64,000 bases of DNA from Streptomyces sp. TG1A-8 (GCF_030499535.1 NZ_JASTLB010000001.1:5394001-5458000), one strand, 5' to 3'; shown: positions 9,702 through 19,167, numbered from the stretch's first letter. A program made the numbers and translations. The notes: generated by a model from the sequence alone, not told the origin.

Positions 9702-9767
9702 CCGGTCCCGCCGGACCGCATCCGGCCGGCGGGACCGGCCGGGCGGTGTGCCCGGCCGGTCCCGCCG
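9702..9767. terminator. Bidirectional terminator with two mutually exclusive hairpins
   Basis: A 13-bp stem (9702-9714 with 9726-9738) shares its right arm with the left arm of a perfect 18-bp stem (9727-9744 with 9750-9767, 5-base loop). It lies between the convergent DUF3618 and nuclease genes. Confidence 0.75.
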
Positions 9768-9772
9768 TGGCC

Positions 9773-11608
9773 TCACGGGCGGAAGCGCAGCACCTGCGGG
9801 TCGTGGTCGCTGATCTGGTCGTGGAACTCCGAGTTGACGTGCACGCTGTCGTACTCGAAGCCGGAGCCGCGCCGGATCGCCGGGCTGATCAGGATCTGGT
9901 CCAGGACCTGCTCGTTGCCCTGGTAGTCGTAGGTGTACCGCTCGTCCCGGGGCAGCGACTTGATCGCCGACCACAGCTCGCCGTGGCCCTCCAGGATCCG
10001 GGCGGTCCCGGAGAACTCGAAGTCGTTCATGTCGCCGAGCGCGATGACGTCCGCGTTCCCCTGCGCGGACAGGATGTCCCCCACGAACGCGTTGACCTCG
10101 GCGGCCTGTGCGTGGCGCTGGACCTCCGAGCTGCGCACCGGCGGCTGGTACTGCCCGGTCAGCCCCTGGTCGCCGCCCTTGGAGTTGAGGTGGTTGGCGA
10201 TCACGAAGACGGTCTCGCCGCGGAAGACGAACTCGCCGACGAGCGGCTTGCGGCTGTTGTTCCACGCCGCGTTCGCCGGGTCGATCCGGCCGGGGGAGGC
10301 GGTCAGCCGCGCCTTGCCGTGCACCTTGGTGACGCCGACGGCGGTCGTGGAGCCGCCGCCCGCGCGGTCGGTGAAGGACACCCGCTGCGGGTTGAACAGG
10401 AACACCTGGCGGATGTTCCCGCCCGGCTCGCCGCCGTCCTGGTCGTTGACCGGGTCGATCGAGCGCCAGTCGTACCGCGGGCCGCCCGCCGCGACGATCG
10501 CGTCGATCAGCTTGCCGACCGTCGCGCTCGCGTCGACGGTGCCGTCGTCCGTGGCGCCGTTGTCGTCCTGTATCTCCTCCAGGGACACGATGTCCGGGGA
10601 CTGCAGGTTGTGCACGATCGCCGCGGCGTGCGCCTCGAAGGTGGCGTCGGATGGGTCGAGGTTCTCGACGTTGTACGTCGCCACCGCCAGCTCGCGGCCG
10701 GACTGCTTCCGGGTCGTCTCGCGCTCCAGACCGGCGCTCCTCAGGGTGCCGAGCCCGCTCGCGACGAGGGTGTAGCCGCCGAACTGGTTGTAGTCCATCG
10801 GGCCCGTGGTGGCGCCCTGCAGGGTGTCGCCGACGTTCGCCACCGGGAAGCCGGCGGTCGGGCCCAGCGACTGGATCTGCAGCCGGCCGGTGTTCTGGGA
10901 GTCGTAGGAGCCGTAGACCGTGCCGCCGCGGCGGCTGCGGTGCTCGTCCGGCTTCACCGTCACCCACAGCTCGCTGTATGGATCGGTGGCGGTGACCACC
11001 CGGGCGTCGGAGACCTGGACGTTCATGCCCTCCAGGGACTCGTAGTAGTCCAGGGCGTAGGCCGACGGGTCCAGGGTCAGGCCGTTGACGGAACCGGCCG
11101 CGGCCGGGTCGCCCGCGGGGGCGTACACGTCCGGGACCGCGTCCTCGTCGATGACGACCGGCGCCGGGACCGCGTTGCCGGTGGAAACGGTGGTGGTCAC
11201 CGGCTTGGTGATCTCCGTGACCGACTGGTTGCCGCTGGAGGCGCCGCCGGGGACGTACTCGGAGACCGTGCCGGTCACCGTGACCGCGTCGCCCACCGCG
11301 ACCTTCGGCGTGGAGCTGGTGAAGACGAACACGCCCTCGCTGGTGGCCGGGTCGTCGTCCGGGGCCGTGTCCTGGAGCCAGAACCCCTTGGAGGAGCCGT
11401 AGGTGCGCGTGGCCGTGACGACGCCGGGCACGTCGGTCACCTTCTGGCCGGCGAACGGCGAGGTGCGGGTGGTGCCCTGGACGTCGTGGACGCGCACCGA
11501 ATCGGCGTGTGCGGGGGTGGGGAGGACGACTATCTGGCTGGCTGCCGCCGCGCTGCAGACGGCGGCGACGGTGAGCGCGGCGAGGCGCGTGGAAGACCTG
11601 CTCGGCAA
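9773..11608 (-). CDS. Secreted endonuclease/exonuclease/phosphatase-family nuclease
   Basis: The 611-residue protein has a Sec signal peptide ending near residue 35 (PTPAHA). Next come an OB-fold-like region (VTVTGTVSEYVPGG) and, from about residue 305, an endonuclease/exonuclease/phosphatase domain with ATYNVENLDP, SLEEIQDD, NHLNSKGGDQG, LGDMNDFEFS and C-terminal SDHDPQVL. These motifs hold the metal-binding and catalytic Asn, Glu, Asp and His residues of the DNase I fold. It probably degrades extracellular nucleic acid. No neighbour on the same strand is close, so it is monocistronic. Confidence 0.88.
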   Translation of the reverse strand: MPSRSSTRLAALTVAAVCSAAAASQIVVLPTPAHADSVRVHDVQGTTRTSPFAGQKVTDVPGVVTATRTYGSSKGFWLQDTAPDDDPATSEGVFVFTSSTPKVAVGDAVTVTGTVSEYVPGGASSGNQSVTEITKPVTTTVSTGNAVPAPVVIDEDAVPDVYAPAGDPAAAGSVNGLTLDPSAYALDYYESLEGMNVQVSDARVVTATDPYSELWVTVKPDEHRSRRGGTVYGSYDSQNTGRLQIQSLGPTAGFPVANVGDTLQGATTGPMDYNQFGGYTLVASGLGTLRSAGLERETTRKQSGRELAVATYNVENLDPSDATFEAHAAAIVHNLQSPDIVSLEEIQDDNGATDDGTVDASATVGKLIDAIVAAGGPRYDWRSIDPVNDQDGGEPGGNIRQVFLFNPQRVSFTDRAGGGSTTAVGVTKVHGKARLTASPGRIDPANAAWNNSRKPLVGEFVFRGETVFVIANHLNSKGGDQGLTGQYQPPVRSSEVQRHAQAAEVNAFVGDILSAQGNADVIALGDMNDFEFSGTARILEGHGELWSAIKSLPRDERYTYDYQGNEQVLDQILISPAIRRGSGFEYDSVHVNSEFHDQISDHDPQVLRFRP

Positions 11609-11687
11609 GGGATGCCTCCGGGGGCGTGCGTGAGCGCCGGGACGAGGGTGGGACCAAGGCGTGCGGGGCTCGTGGCCCTGGGTGACA

Positions 11688-11729
11688 CGCGTAGAATCGA
11701 GTGAACAGTCGTCCCCCGACTTCTACGCG
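11688..11729. repeat. Inverted repeat in the region upstream of the nuclease gene
   Basis: CGCGTAGAA (11688-11696) and TTCTACGCG (11721-11729) are perfect 9-bp arms separated by 24 bases. They lie about 80-120 bases upstream of the nuclease start. This could be an operator or a leader hairpin; the role is unknown. Confidence 0.4.
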
Positions 11730-11871
11730 CGTCAATCTCCTGCCTCGCGCCCGGAGTTGTCAAGGTTTCGGCCGGATACGGTCCCTGACGGGGAGATGAA
11801 CCGGGTGGCATGGGTGGAAATCCGTCTAGGCTGAGCGGCTGAGTCCTTCACGGCCCGAGGAGAACCAGCCG

Positions 11872-13298
11872 ATGTCAGACAGCTCCCCCTGCCGCCCGTA
11901 CGGCTGCATCCCGAAGCGGAGCTGGCGCGTGCCGCACTGTCCACCCCGTTGCTGTCCCGGGCCGCCCGCCTCGCCCGCTGGGCCGGCCCCGCCACCCGCG
12001 TGGACGCGGGTGGCGGCCTGGTCGAGGAGCAGCTGCCGGCCGCCGCCGAGCTGCTCGGGCTGAGCGGGGAGGACGCCGCCGCCCGCGCGAGCGAGGCCTG
12101 GCGGATCGCCGTGGACGCCGGGCTGGTCGAGATCACCGGCGAGGAGGGCGGGACCGTGACGGCCGGCGGGGAGCTGGCCCTGCTCACCGGCGGCTCCCCG
12201 CACGACGTGCTCGGCGTGTGGCTCGCCGCCCTGGAGGCCGTCGTCGCGGACGCGAGCGTCCCGGACCTCGACGGACTGGCCGACGCCCTGGAGGGGAACG
12301 GCGAGGTCGATTTCTCGTCACTCGGCTGGGACCCGCAGGCCGAGGCGGATTTCCTCGACGGCGTCCTCGGCAACCTCTACCTGCTCACCCTCAGTGAGGA
12401 CGGCCCCGGTGACAGCCCCGTCCCGCTGCCCGCCCTCGTCGCCTCGGTGATCGCGCCCGGCGACATGGCCGACCCCACCAACGACGTCCTGGAGCGGATC
12501 TCCGACGCGATGATGCGCCTGGACGACCAGTTCCGGATGCTGGAGCCGATCGGGCTGGTCGCCTACCAGCCCGTGGACGAGGCGCTGCTGACCGACTCCG
12601 GCGAGGAGCCCGCGGAACCGCTGGACGACACCGACGTCGCCCGCTACGGCATGGTCCGGCTCACCCCGCTCGGCGTGTACGGACTGCGGACGCGGCTGCT
12701 GGAGGCCGGGTTCACGGCCCCCGCCGTCGGCGAACTCGCCGACAAGGGCGCCGACGCGCTGCTCGACGGCACCGCGCGCTTCGGGCAGTCCGCCGCACGC
12801 GCCGAGACCGAGCAGTGGCTGGCCCGCCGCGAAGCGCCGGCCGCAGCGCGGGAGCTGCTGGCGGCGGCGCGGGGCACCGACCCGGGCGCCCCGCTGCGCC
12901 GGCTGCGCTGCCAGCAGGCGCTGTCGCTCATCGGCACGGAGGCCGAGCCGGCCCTGCGCGAGGTCCTCGGCGATCCCGAACTGGGCGGGCTCGCCCGGGT
13001 CTGGCTCAGCGAACGGGGCGCCTGCGACGTGCCGGCGCCGTCACCGGAGCTGGTGTTCTGGCTGACCGTCGACACCATCGCCGCGCAGCTCCAGGCCGAG
13101 GGCAACTCCGAGGAACTGCAGGCGCTGGTGGAGGGCCTGGCCGAGCAGCACAGCGGGTTCTTCGCGGCGGCGTGGCGGGTCGGGCACCCGGCGACCCCGG
13201 ACGTGCTGGAGGCCATGGGGCGGCTGCACCCGGACAAGAAGGTGGCCAAGGAGGCCCGCAAGGCGGCCTTCAAGGCCCGCTCCCGGCAGGGGGCGTGA
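11872..13298 (+). CDS. Hypothetical alpha-helical protein, apparent -1 frameshift at its start
   Basis: From about 11889 the reading frame encodes a roughly 470-residue Ala/Leu/Glu-rich protein (LPPVRLHPEAELARAALSTP onward) whose later part (GTDPGAPLRRLRCQQALSLI) looks HEAT-repeat-like. That frame has no ATG, GTG or TTG before 11949, although coding character extends upstream of it. A proper start (GAGGAGA, then ATG at 11872, MSDSSP) lies one frame off. Adding one C to the C run at 11885-11889 would join MSDSSP to LPPVRLHPEAEL. So this is either a real frameshift or an assembly error. The product is probably cytoplasmic and its function is unknown. Confidence 0.65.
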
Positions 13299-13300
13299 GG

Positions 13301-13329
13301 GCCGGGCCGGACGCGGGGACCGGCCCGGC
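13301..13329 (+). terminator. Hairpin terminator after the hypothetical gene
   Basis: GCCGGGCCGG (13301-13310) pairs perfectly with CCGGCCCGGC (13320-13329), directly after the stop at 13298. Confidence 0.6.
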
Positions 13330-13457
13330 GGCCGCGCGGGGCATGACCGTGCACGGGGCGCGAGCGCGGACGGGCGGAGGAAGCCGGCCGGTGCTTTGAC
13401 TTGCCGTGGTGCGGCGCATGCGGATTCATGGAACGAACACCCCGGACGCGGTCCGGT

Positions 13458-13479
13458 GTTCAGCTCCCGTTCAGCCACG
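13458..13479 (+). promoter_or_regulatory. PHO-box-like direct repeat (candidate PhoP site) upstream of phoX
   Basis: Two adjacent 11-base units, GTTCAGCTCCC and GTTCAGCCACG, match the PhoP direct-repeat pattern of Streptomyces (GTTCACC plus four bases, repeated) with a single change per unit. They lie 70-91 bases upstream of the start of a PhoX phosphatase, a sensible target. Confidence 0.7.
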
Positions 13480-13548
13480 GCCGGGAGCGTGTCGCCGGAA
13501 TCGGAGCCCGCCACCCTCCACGGCACTTCCACCGTCTCAGGAGACACC

Positions 13549-15009
13549 ATGTCGCTCACCCGCAGGGACTTCGCCAGAAAATCCGCGATCACCGGTGCCG
13601 GGATCGCCCTGGCGGGCAGCGTCGGCGCGCTCGCCACCGCTCCCCACGCCCTCGCGTCCACCGGGACCGGCACCGACGGCGCCGACGGCACGGGCGCCGC
13701 GTCGGCACCCGGCCACCACGGCATCGGCTACGGGCCGCTCGTCCCGGACCCGGACGGCATCCTCGCCCTGCCCGCGGGCTTCTCCTACGAGATCGTCACC
13801 TACAGCGGCCGGACCAGGCTGGAGTCCGGCGAGTTCACCCCGTCCAACCACGACGGCACCGCCGCCTTCCAGGGTCCCCGCGGCACCACCCTGCTCGTCA
13901 ACAACCACGAGCTGAAGGGCCCGCGCGCCGACTGGCAGCACCCGGTGCCGCTCACCGAGGGCCTGGTCTACGACCCCGCCGCCGCCGGTGGCTGCACGGT
14001 GGTCGAGGTCCGCCGCGACCACGTCGCCGAGTGGGTCGGCATCGCCGGCACCTCCACCAACTGCGCGGGCGGCAACACCCCCTGGGGCACCTGGCTCACC
14101 TGCGAGGAGACCGAGGACAGGGCCGGCCAGAACGGCATGACCAAGGACCACGGCTACGTCTTCGAGGTCGACCCCGCCGACCGCCGGGCCAACCGCGGCC
14201 CCAAGCCCGTCAAGGCGCTCGGCCGCTACGCCCACGAGGCCGTCGTGGTCGACCCCGGGCGCGGCCACCTGTACCTCACCGAGGACGCCTCCGGCCCCAA
14301 CGGCCTGCTCTACCGCTGGACCCCGCCGGAGGGCTTCCGCCACGGCCGCGGCAGGCTGCGCACCCTCGCCGACGACGCCGGTGTGCTCCAGGCCTTCAGG
14401 TGCTTCGACTCCGGCGGCAAGTTCGTCGACGACCTCTCCCGCGCCACGCGGACCGGCACGGTCTACGGCGTCGACTGGGTGGACGTCCCCGACCGGGACG
14501 CCGGGACCGTCCCGGTGCGCAAGCAGTTCGCCGACGGCCGGGTCACCCGCGCCCGCAAGCTGGAGGGCATGTGGTGGGCCGACGGCGGCGCCTACGTCGT
14601 CTCCTCCTACGCCCGCGGGGAGAGCCCGGTCCAGCACGACGGACAGGTCTGGTTCTACGACCCCAAGCGGCGCACCCTCACCCTGAAGGTCCTGCTCGGC
14701 GTGAACCCGGACGCCTCCGCCGACGGCGCCTTCGACGGCCCGGACAACATCACCGTCTCCCCGTACGGCGGGCTCGTCATCGCCGAGGACGGCGAGGGCG
14801 TCCAGCACCTGTTCGGCGCGACCGACAGCGGCCGCACCTACCCGATCGCCCGCAACGAGCTGAACATCGGCACCGAGGAGGAGCCGGAGTACAGCGAGTT
14901 CACCGGCGTCACCTTCTCGCCCGACGGCCGCACCCTGTTCGCCAACATCCAGACCCCGGGCATCATGCTGGCCGTCACGGGGCCCTGGAAGCGGCAGAAG
15001 CGCGGCTGA
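13549..15009 (+). CDS. Tat-exported PhoX/DUF839-family alkaline phosphatase
   Basis: The 486-residue protein begins with a twin-arginine signal (LTRRDFARKSAIT, Arg at positions 5-6, hydrophobic GIALAGSVGALATAP, cleavage near ALAS). The body has PhoX/DUF839 features: NNHELKGPRADW, CEETEDRAGQN, GRYAHEAVVVDP and DGPDNITVSPYGGLVIAEDG. PhoX enzymes are Ca/Fe-dependent phosphomonoesterases acting outside the cell. The ATG at 13549 was chosen because AGGAGA lies five bases upstream and the Tat motif follows at once. The PHO-box-like repeat upstream predicts induction by phosphate starvation. Confidence 0.85.
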   Translation: MSLTRRDFARKSAITGAGIALAGSVGALATAPHALASTGTGTDGADGTGAASAPGHHGIGYGPLVPDPDGILALPAGFSYEIVTYSGRTRLESGEFTPSNHDGTAAFQGPRGTTLLVNNHELKGPRADWQHPVPLTEGLVYDPAAAGGCTVVEVRRDHVAEWVGIAGTSTNCAGGNTPWGTWLTCEETEDRAGQNGMTKDHGYVFEVDPADRRANRGPKPVKALGRYAHEAVVVDPGRGHLYLTEDASGPNGLLYRWTPPEGFRHGRGRLRTLADDAGVLQAFRCFDSGGKFVDDLSRATRTGTVYGVDWVDVPDRDAGTVPVRKQFADGRVTRARKLEGMWWADGGAYVVSSYARGESPVQHDGQVWFYDPKRRTLTLKVLLGVNPDASADGAFDGPDNITVSPYGGLVIAEDGEGVQHLFGATDSGRTYPIARNELNIGTEEEPEYSEFTGVTFSPDGRTLFANIQTPGIMLAVTGPWKRQKRG

Positions 15010-15040
15010 GGCCCGCGCCGGCACCGGCGCTCCCGCCCCT

Positions 15041-15077
15041 CCCGCGGCCTGCCCGCCCCCGGTGGGCGGGCCGCGGG
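15041..15077. terminator. Imperfect hairpin between convergent phoX and TerD genes
   Basis: CCCGCGG and CCCGCCC on the left pair with GGGCGGG and CCGCGGG on the right, with a four-base bulge in the left arm. Confidence 0.5.
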
Positions 15078-15114
15078 CGCGCGCCGGGGCCGGGGACCCT
15101 CCCGCGGCCGGGAG

Positions 15115-16320
15115 CTACAGGGCGCGGGCTCCGGGATCCACCATGTTGCGCACCGTGCGGGCCTTCACGAAGTCGCCCAGGGCCGTCATGTCCCACTCGC
15201 CGGAGAACTGGCGGACGAGCTTGGCCATGAGCACGCCCGTCTGCGGCTGGGCGCCGGTGAGGTCGAAGCGGACCAGTTCCTCGTCCGTGGCCGCGTCCAC
15301 CAGGCGGCAGTAGGCCTTGGCGACCTCCGTGAACTTCTGGCCGGAGAAGGAGTTGACCGTGAAGACCAGGCCGGTGACCTCCTGCGGGAGCCGACCGAGG
15401 TCGACCGTGATCACCTCGTCGTCGCCGCCGCCCTCACCGGTGAGGTTGTCGCCGGAGTGCTTGACCGCGCCCTTCAGGATGGTCAGCTTGCCGAAGTAGC
15501 AGCTGTCGATGGGGTTGCGCTGCGGGCCGTAGGCGATGACCGAGGCGTCCAGGTCGATGTCCCTGCCGCGGAACGCGGGCTCCCAGCCCAGGCCCATCCG
15601 CACCTGGGACAGCAGCGGGCGGCCCCCCTTGACGAGGGACACCGTCTGGTTCTTCTGCAGGCTGACCCGGCCCTTGTCCAGGTTGACCTTCCCGGCGCCG
15701 GGCGCCGGGGCGGGCGGGGCCGGGGGAGCGGCGGGCGGGGCGGGGGCGGCGACCGGGGGCTGCGCGGCGGGGGCCGGCGGGGCGGGCGGCTGCGGCGCGG
15801 CGGCGGGGGCGCCGGCCGGCTCCTCCACGCTCACGCCGAAGTCGGTCGCGATGCCGGCCAGCCCGTCGGCGTACCCCTGGCCGACGGCCCGGACCTTCCA
15901 CTGCTCGCCGCGCCGGTAGATCTCCACGACCACCAGCGCGGTCTCCCCGCCGAGCCGCGGGGGCGTGAAGGTGGCCAGGACCGCACCGCCGTCGGCGTCG
16001 CGGACCGTGGCCGTCGGCTCGATGCCCTGGAAGGTCTGGCCGGCCGCGTCCGGGCTCGCCGTGACGACGATCTTCTCGATGCCCGGCGGTACGGCGGCGG
16101 TGTCGACCGTGATCGCGTCGGGGGCGGCACCGCCGCCGGACCGGTACGTCACGCCCGGTCCGGCGGGCTGGTTGTAGAAGATGAAGTCGTCGTCGGAGCG
16201 CACCTTGCCGTCGGCGGTGAGCAGCAGGCCCGACACGTCGAGCCGTACCGGCGCGGCGACGTCCACCGCCACGCGGGCGGCCGGCAGGGGGATGTTCGAG
16301 CCAGGGGTCATAGCTGTCAT
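15115..16320 (-). CDS. Tandem TerD-domain protein (tellurium-resistance / stress family)
   Basis: The protein is about 400 residues with two TerD domains. The first spans roughly 1-180 (VRLDVSGLLLTADGKVRSDD, DDFIFYNQPAGPG); the second spans roughly 240-400 (GLGWEPAFRGRDIDLDASV, TGEGGGDDEVITVDLGRLP). They are joined by a Pro/Ala-rich linker of about 60 residues. TerD domains bind calcium and belong to a widespread actinobacterial stress system; tellurite resistance itself is rarely shown. Two ATGs are possible, at 16320 and 16311 (MTPGSNIPL); the second matches the usual family start, but neither has a clear ribosome site. No other ter gene is adjacent. Confidence 0.85.
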   Translation of the reverse strand: MTAMTPGSNIPLPAARVAVDVAAPVRLDVSGLLLTADGKVRSDDDFIFYNQPAGPGVTYRSGGGAAPDAITVDTAAVPPGIEKIVVTASPDAAGQTFQGIEPTATVRDADGGAVLATFTPPRLGGETALVVVEIYRRGEQWKVRAVGQGYADGLAGIATDFGVSVEEPAGAPAAAPQPPAPPAPAAQPPVAAPAPPAAPPAPPAPAPGAGKVNLDKGRVSLQKNQTVSLVKGGRPLLSQVRMGLGWEPAFRGRDIDLDASVIAYGPQRNPIDSCYFGKLTILKGAVKHSGDNLTGEGGGDDEVITVDLGRLPQEVTGLVFTVNSFSGQKFTEVAKAYCRLVDAATDEELVRFDLTGAQPQTGVLMAKLVRQFSGEWDMTALGDFVKARTVRNMVDPGARAL

Positions 16321-16397
16321 GCCGGATGAACGAGCGGGGGCGCTTTGCCGTTCCCTTACCCTGGCATCCGGGTCCCCGTCCGCCGGGTGAGCCGGTG

Positions 16398-17390
16398 CTA
16401 CGACGGCACCACCACGATCTTGCGCCCCACCCCGGCCGCGAACTGCTCCAGCGCCTGCGGGTACCGGTCGAGCGGGATCCGGTCGCTGATGAAGACGTCC
16501 GGGTCCAGCACCCCGCCCGCGAACAGCTCGGCCGCCCGCTCGAAGCTGTGCAGCACCGCCATGGAGCCGGTGATGGTGATCTCCTGGTTGTAGATGCGGT
16601 ACGGGTCGATCGTCACCCGGGTCGCGTAGTCGGCCACCCCGAACTGCAGGAACGTGCCGGCCTTCGCCACCCGGCCCAGGCCGTCCTGGATCGCCGCCGC
16701 GTTGCCCGTCGCGTCGACCACGATGTCCCAGCCCCGCGGCCGGTCCAGTTCGTCCGCGCCCGTCGCCGCGGCCGAGACGCCGAGCCGGCGGGCGGTCTCC
16801 AGGCGGGCCGGGTTGACGTCCACCATGTCGACGCTCGCCGCGCCCGTCCGCTTGGCCAGCTCCAGCATCATCAGGCCCATGGTCCCGGAGCCGTAGATCA
16901 GCACGTGGGCGCCCAGCCTGGACCGGAGGATGTCGTAGCCGCGCACCGCGCAGGACAGCGGCTCCACCAGGGCCGCGTCCTCGGTGCGCACGTGCTCGGG
17001 CAGCTTCACGCAGTTGGCCACGGGCGCCACCGCGTACTGGGCCGCGCCGCCCGCGGTCGTCACGCCGATCGCGGCCCACCGCTCGCACATGTTGTTGTGG
17101 CCGTCGCGGCAGTAGCGGCACTCGTAGCAGTACAGCGAGGGGTCCACGGCCACCCGGTCGCCGACCGCGACCTCGGTGACCTGGGTGCCGACCCCGACCA
17201 CCGTGCCCGCGAACTCGTGCCCGGGGACGATCGGCAGCTTGGGCGCGAACTCGCCCTGGAGGATGTGCAGGTCCGTGCCGCACAGGCCGCAGGCGGCCAC
17301 CTCGACGACGACGTCCCGCGGCCCCGGGGTCGGGTCGGGGACCTCGGTGACGACGGCGCGGCCCACGGACTCGATGACGGCGGCCTTCAT
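16398..17390 (-). CDS. Zinc-dependent alcohol/polyol dehydrogenase (MDR family)
   Basis: This 330-residue medium-chain dehydrogenase has catalytic-zinc residues in CGLCGTDLH and GHEFAG. The structural-zinc cysteines are in CYECRYCRDGHNNMC, and the nucleotide-binding loop is YGSGTMG near residue 175. It resembles sorbitol dehydrogenase and related sugar-alcohol dehydrogenases, and probably oxidises the polyol imported by the adjoining ABC transporter to a ketose. It is last in a four-gene chain with 4-base overlaps (SBP, permease, permease, dehydrogenase). The substrate is inferred. Confidence 0.88.
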   Translation of the reverse strand: MKAAVIESVGRAVVTEVPDPTPGPRDVVVEVAACGLCGTDLHILQGEFAPKLPIVPGHEFAGTVVGVGTQVTEVAVGDRVAVDPSLYCYECRYCRDGHNNMCERWAAIGVTTAGGAAQYAVAPVANCVKLPEHVRTEDAALVEPLSCAVRGYDILRSRLGAHVLIYGSGTMGLMMLELAKRTGAASVDMVDVNPARLETARRLGVSAAATGADELDRPRGWDIVVDATGNAAAIQDGLGRVAKAGTFLQFGVADYATRVTIDPYRIYNQEITITGSMAVLHSFERAAELFAGGVLDPDVFISDRIPLDRYPQALEQFAAGVGRKIVVVPS

Positions 17391-18232
17391 TTCACGGCTC
17401 CCAAAGACAGGCCCTGGACCAGCTTGTCCTGGGCGGCGAATCCCGCGGCGAGCACCGGCAGGGAGATGACGAGCGACGCGGCGCACACCTTGGCCAGGAA
17501 CAGGCCCTGGCTGGTGATGAAGCCGGTCAGGAAGACGGGGGCGGTCTCGGCGACCACGCCCGTGAGGACCCGGGCGAACAACAGTTCGTTCCAGCTGAAG
17601 ATGAAGCAGATCAGGGCGGTGGCGGCGATGCCGGGCAGGGCGATCGGGGCCACCACGCGCGCCAGGACCGTCGGCAGGCGCGCACCGTCCACCCGGGCCG
17701 CCTCGATCACCGCGACCGGGACCTCGGCGAGGAAGGACTGCATCATCCACACCGCGATCGGCAGGTTCATGGAGGTGTAGAGGATGACCAGCAGCCAGAT
17801 GTTGTCGAGCATGCCGGCGTTCTTGGCGAACAGGTAGACGGGCAGCAGGCCCGCCACGGCCGGCAGCATCTTCGTGGACAGGAAGAAGAACAGGACGTTC
17901 GTCCACTTGCGGACCGGCCGGATCGACAGCGCGTAGGCGGCCGGCAGGGCGAGCAGCAGCACGCACAGCGTGGAGACCAGCGAGGCCACCGCCGAGTTGA
18001 TCAGCGCGGGCCACGGGCTCGCCCCGCCGCCGGCGCCGAAGAAGTCGCGGTAGCCGTCCAGGGTGAGGGAGGCGGCGAAGGACGGCGGGTTGGTCGCCGC
18101 GTCCGCCTCGGAGTGGAAGGACGTCAGGGCCATCCACGCGACGGGCAGGAAGAACAGGATGCCGGCCAACCAGGCCACCAGGCCCAGGCCGCGTCCTTTG
18201 AGTGCCTTGCGGCGTACGGCCGTGGTGCTCAT
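17387..18232 (-). CDS. Sugar/polyol ABC transporter permease (MalG-type)
   Basis: The protein has 281 residues, about six membrane segments and the permease EAA loop EAARVDGARLPTVLARVVAP. It pairs with the upstream permease (18229-19167). The ATG at 18232 overlaps the upstream stop, and its own stop overlaps the dehydrogenase start. No ATPase is encoded nearby. In Streptomyces such operons usually rely on the shared ATPase MsiK. Confidence 0.9.
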   Translation of the reverse strand: MSTTAVRRKALKGRGLGLVAWLAGILFFLPVAWMALTSFHSEADAATNPPSFAASLTLDGYRDFFGAGGGASPWPALINSAVASLVSTLCVLLLALPAAYALSIRPVRKWTNVLFFFLSTKMLPAVAGLLPVYLFAKNAGMLDNIWLLVILYTSMNLPIAVWMMQSFLAEVPVAVIEAARVDGARLPTVLARVVAPIALPGIAATALICFIFSWNELLFARVLTGVVAETAPVFLTGFITSQGLFLAKVCAASLVISLPVLAAGFAAQDKLVQGLSLGAVK

Positions 18233-19167
18233 GCGCGGGACACCTCCTCGCGAAACAGGGACGACACCACGCGCAGGGCGAAGGTCGCGATGACGATGGA
18301 GCCGATGACCACCAGGACGCCCGCGGCCGAGGCGAGGCCGTTCTCGTGGGCCTGGTAGAAGCTCTGGTAGACGGTGTAGGGCAGGTTGGCGGTGCCGAGA
18401 CCGCCGGAGGTGATGGTGAACACCGCGTCGAAGTTCTGGACGATGTAGATGGAGCCCAGCAGGGCGCCCAGCTCCAGGTAGCGGCGCAGGTGGGGCAGGG
18501 TGAGGTGGCGGAAGATCTGCCAGTCGCTGGCGCCGTCGACCCGGGCGGCCTCGATCTGCTGCTGGTCCCGGCTCTGCAGCCCGGCCAGCAGGATCAGCAT
18601 CATGAACGGCGTCCACTGCCACACCAGGGAGGCCTCGACCGCGAGCAGCGGGGTCTTCGAGATCCAGTCCGGCTGGGGTCCGCCCACATAGTGCAGCAAG
18701 CCGTTGAACAGGCCGTATTCAGGGTTGTAGAGCACATGCTTCCAGAGCAGGGCCGCGGCGACGGGCACCACCAGGAAGGGGGCGATGAGGAGGGTGCGCA
18801 CGATCCCCCGGCCGCGGAACCTGCGGTCCAGCAGCAGGGCCAGTGCCAGGCCGAGGACCAGGCTGGCCAGCACCACCCCCACCGTGAGCAGCACGGTCGT
18901 CCACACCGAGTGGCGCAGGTCCGCGTCGCTCAGCACCTGGCGGTAGTTGTCGAACCAGGTGAAGCGGCGGGCCTTGGGGTAGAGGGCGTTCCAGTCGAAG
19001 AAGGAGATCACCAGCGTGGCCACGAACGGCAGCTGGGTCACCGCGATCATGAAGATCAGGGCCGGCAGGAGCGGGGCCCGGGTGGCCCAGGCGCGCAGCC
19101 GGGCCGGGGGCTGGTTCAGCGTCCGCGCGGGGGCGGTCGCCATCGGTGCCGTGGTCGTGGCGGTCAT
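18229..19167 (-). CDS. Sugar/polyol ABC transporter permease (MalF-type)
   Basis: The 312-residue membrane protein has six predicted helices (first at LLPALIFMIAVTQLPFVATL) and the cytoplasmic EAA loop EAARVDGASDWQIFRHLTLP, which contacts the ATPase. The ATG at 19167 overlaps the stop of the substrate-binding protein gene. Confidence 0.9.
   Translation of the reverse strand: MTATTTAPMATAPARTLNQPPARLRAWATRAPLLPALIFMIAVTQLPFVATLVISFFDWNALYPKARRFTWFDNYRQVLSDADLRHSVWTTVLLTVGVVLASLVLGLALALLLDRRFRGRGIVRTLLIAPFLVVPVAAALLWKHVLYNPEYGLFNGLLHYVGGPQPDWISKTPLLAVEASLVWQWTPFMMLILLAGLQSRDQQQIEAARVDGASDWQIFRHLTLPHLRRYLELGALLGSIYIVQNFDAVFTITSGGLGTANLPYTVYQSFYQAHENGLASAAGVLVVIGSIVIATFALRVVSSLFREEVSRA

Noticed and set aside
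11609..11800. Possible PHO box upstream of the secreted nuclease
   Set aside because: Isolated GTTCA motifs occur on the minus strand, but no second unit at the required 11-base spacing.
15115..17283. Single long minus-strand frame suggesting a 722-residue TerD fusion
   Set aside because: The part beyond 16320 overlaps the zinc dehydrogenase gene in another frame and has no TerD-like content; the true TerD start is at 16320 or 16311.
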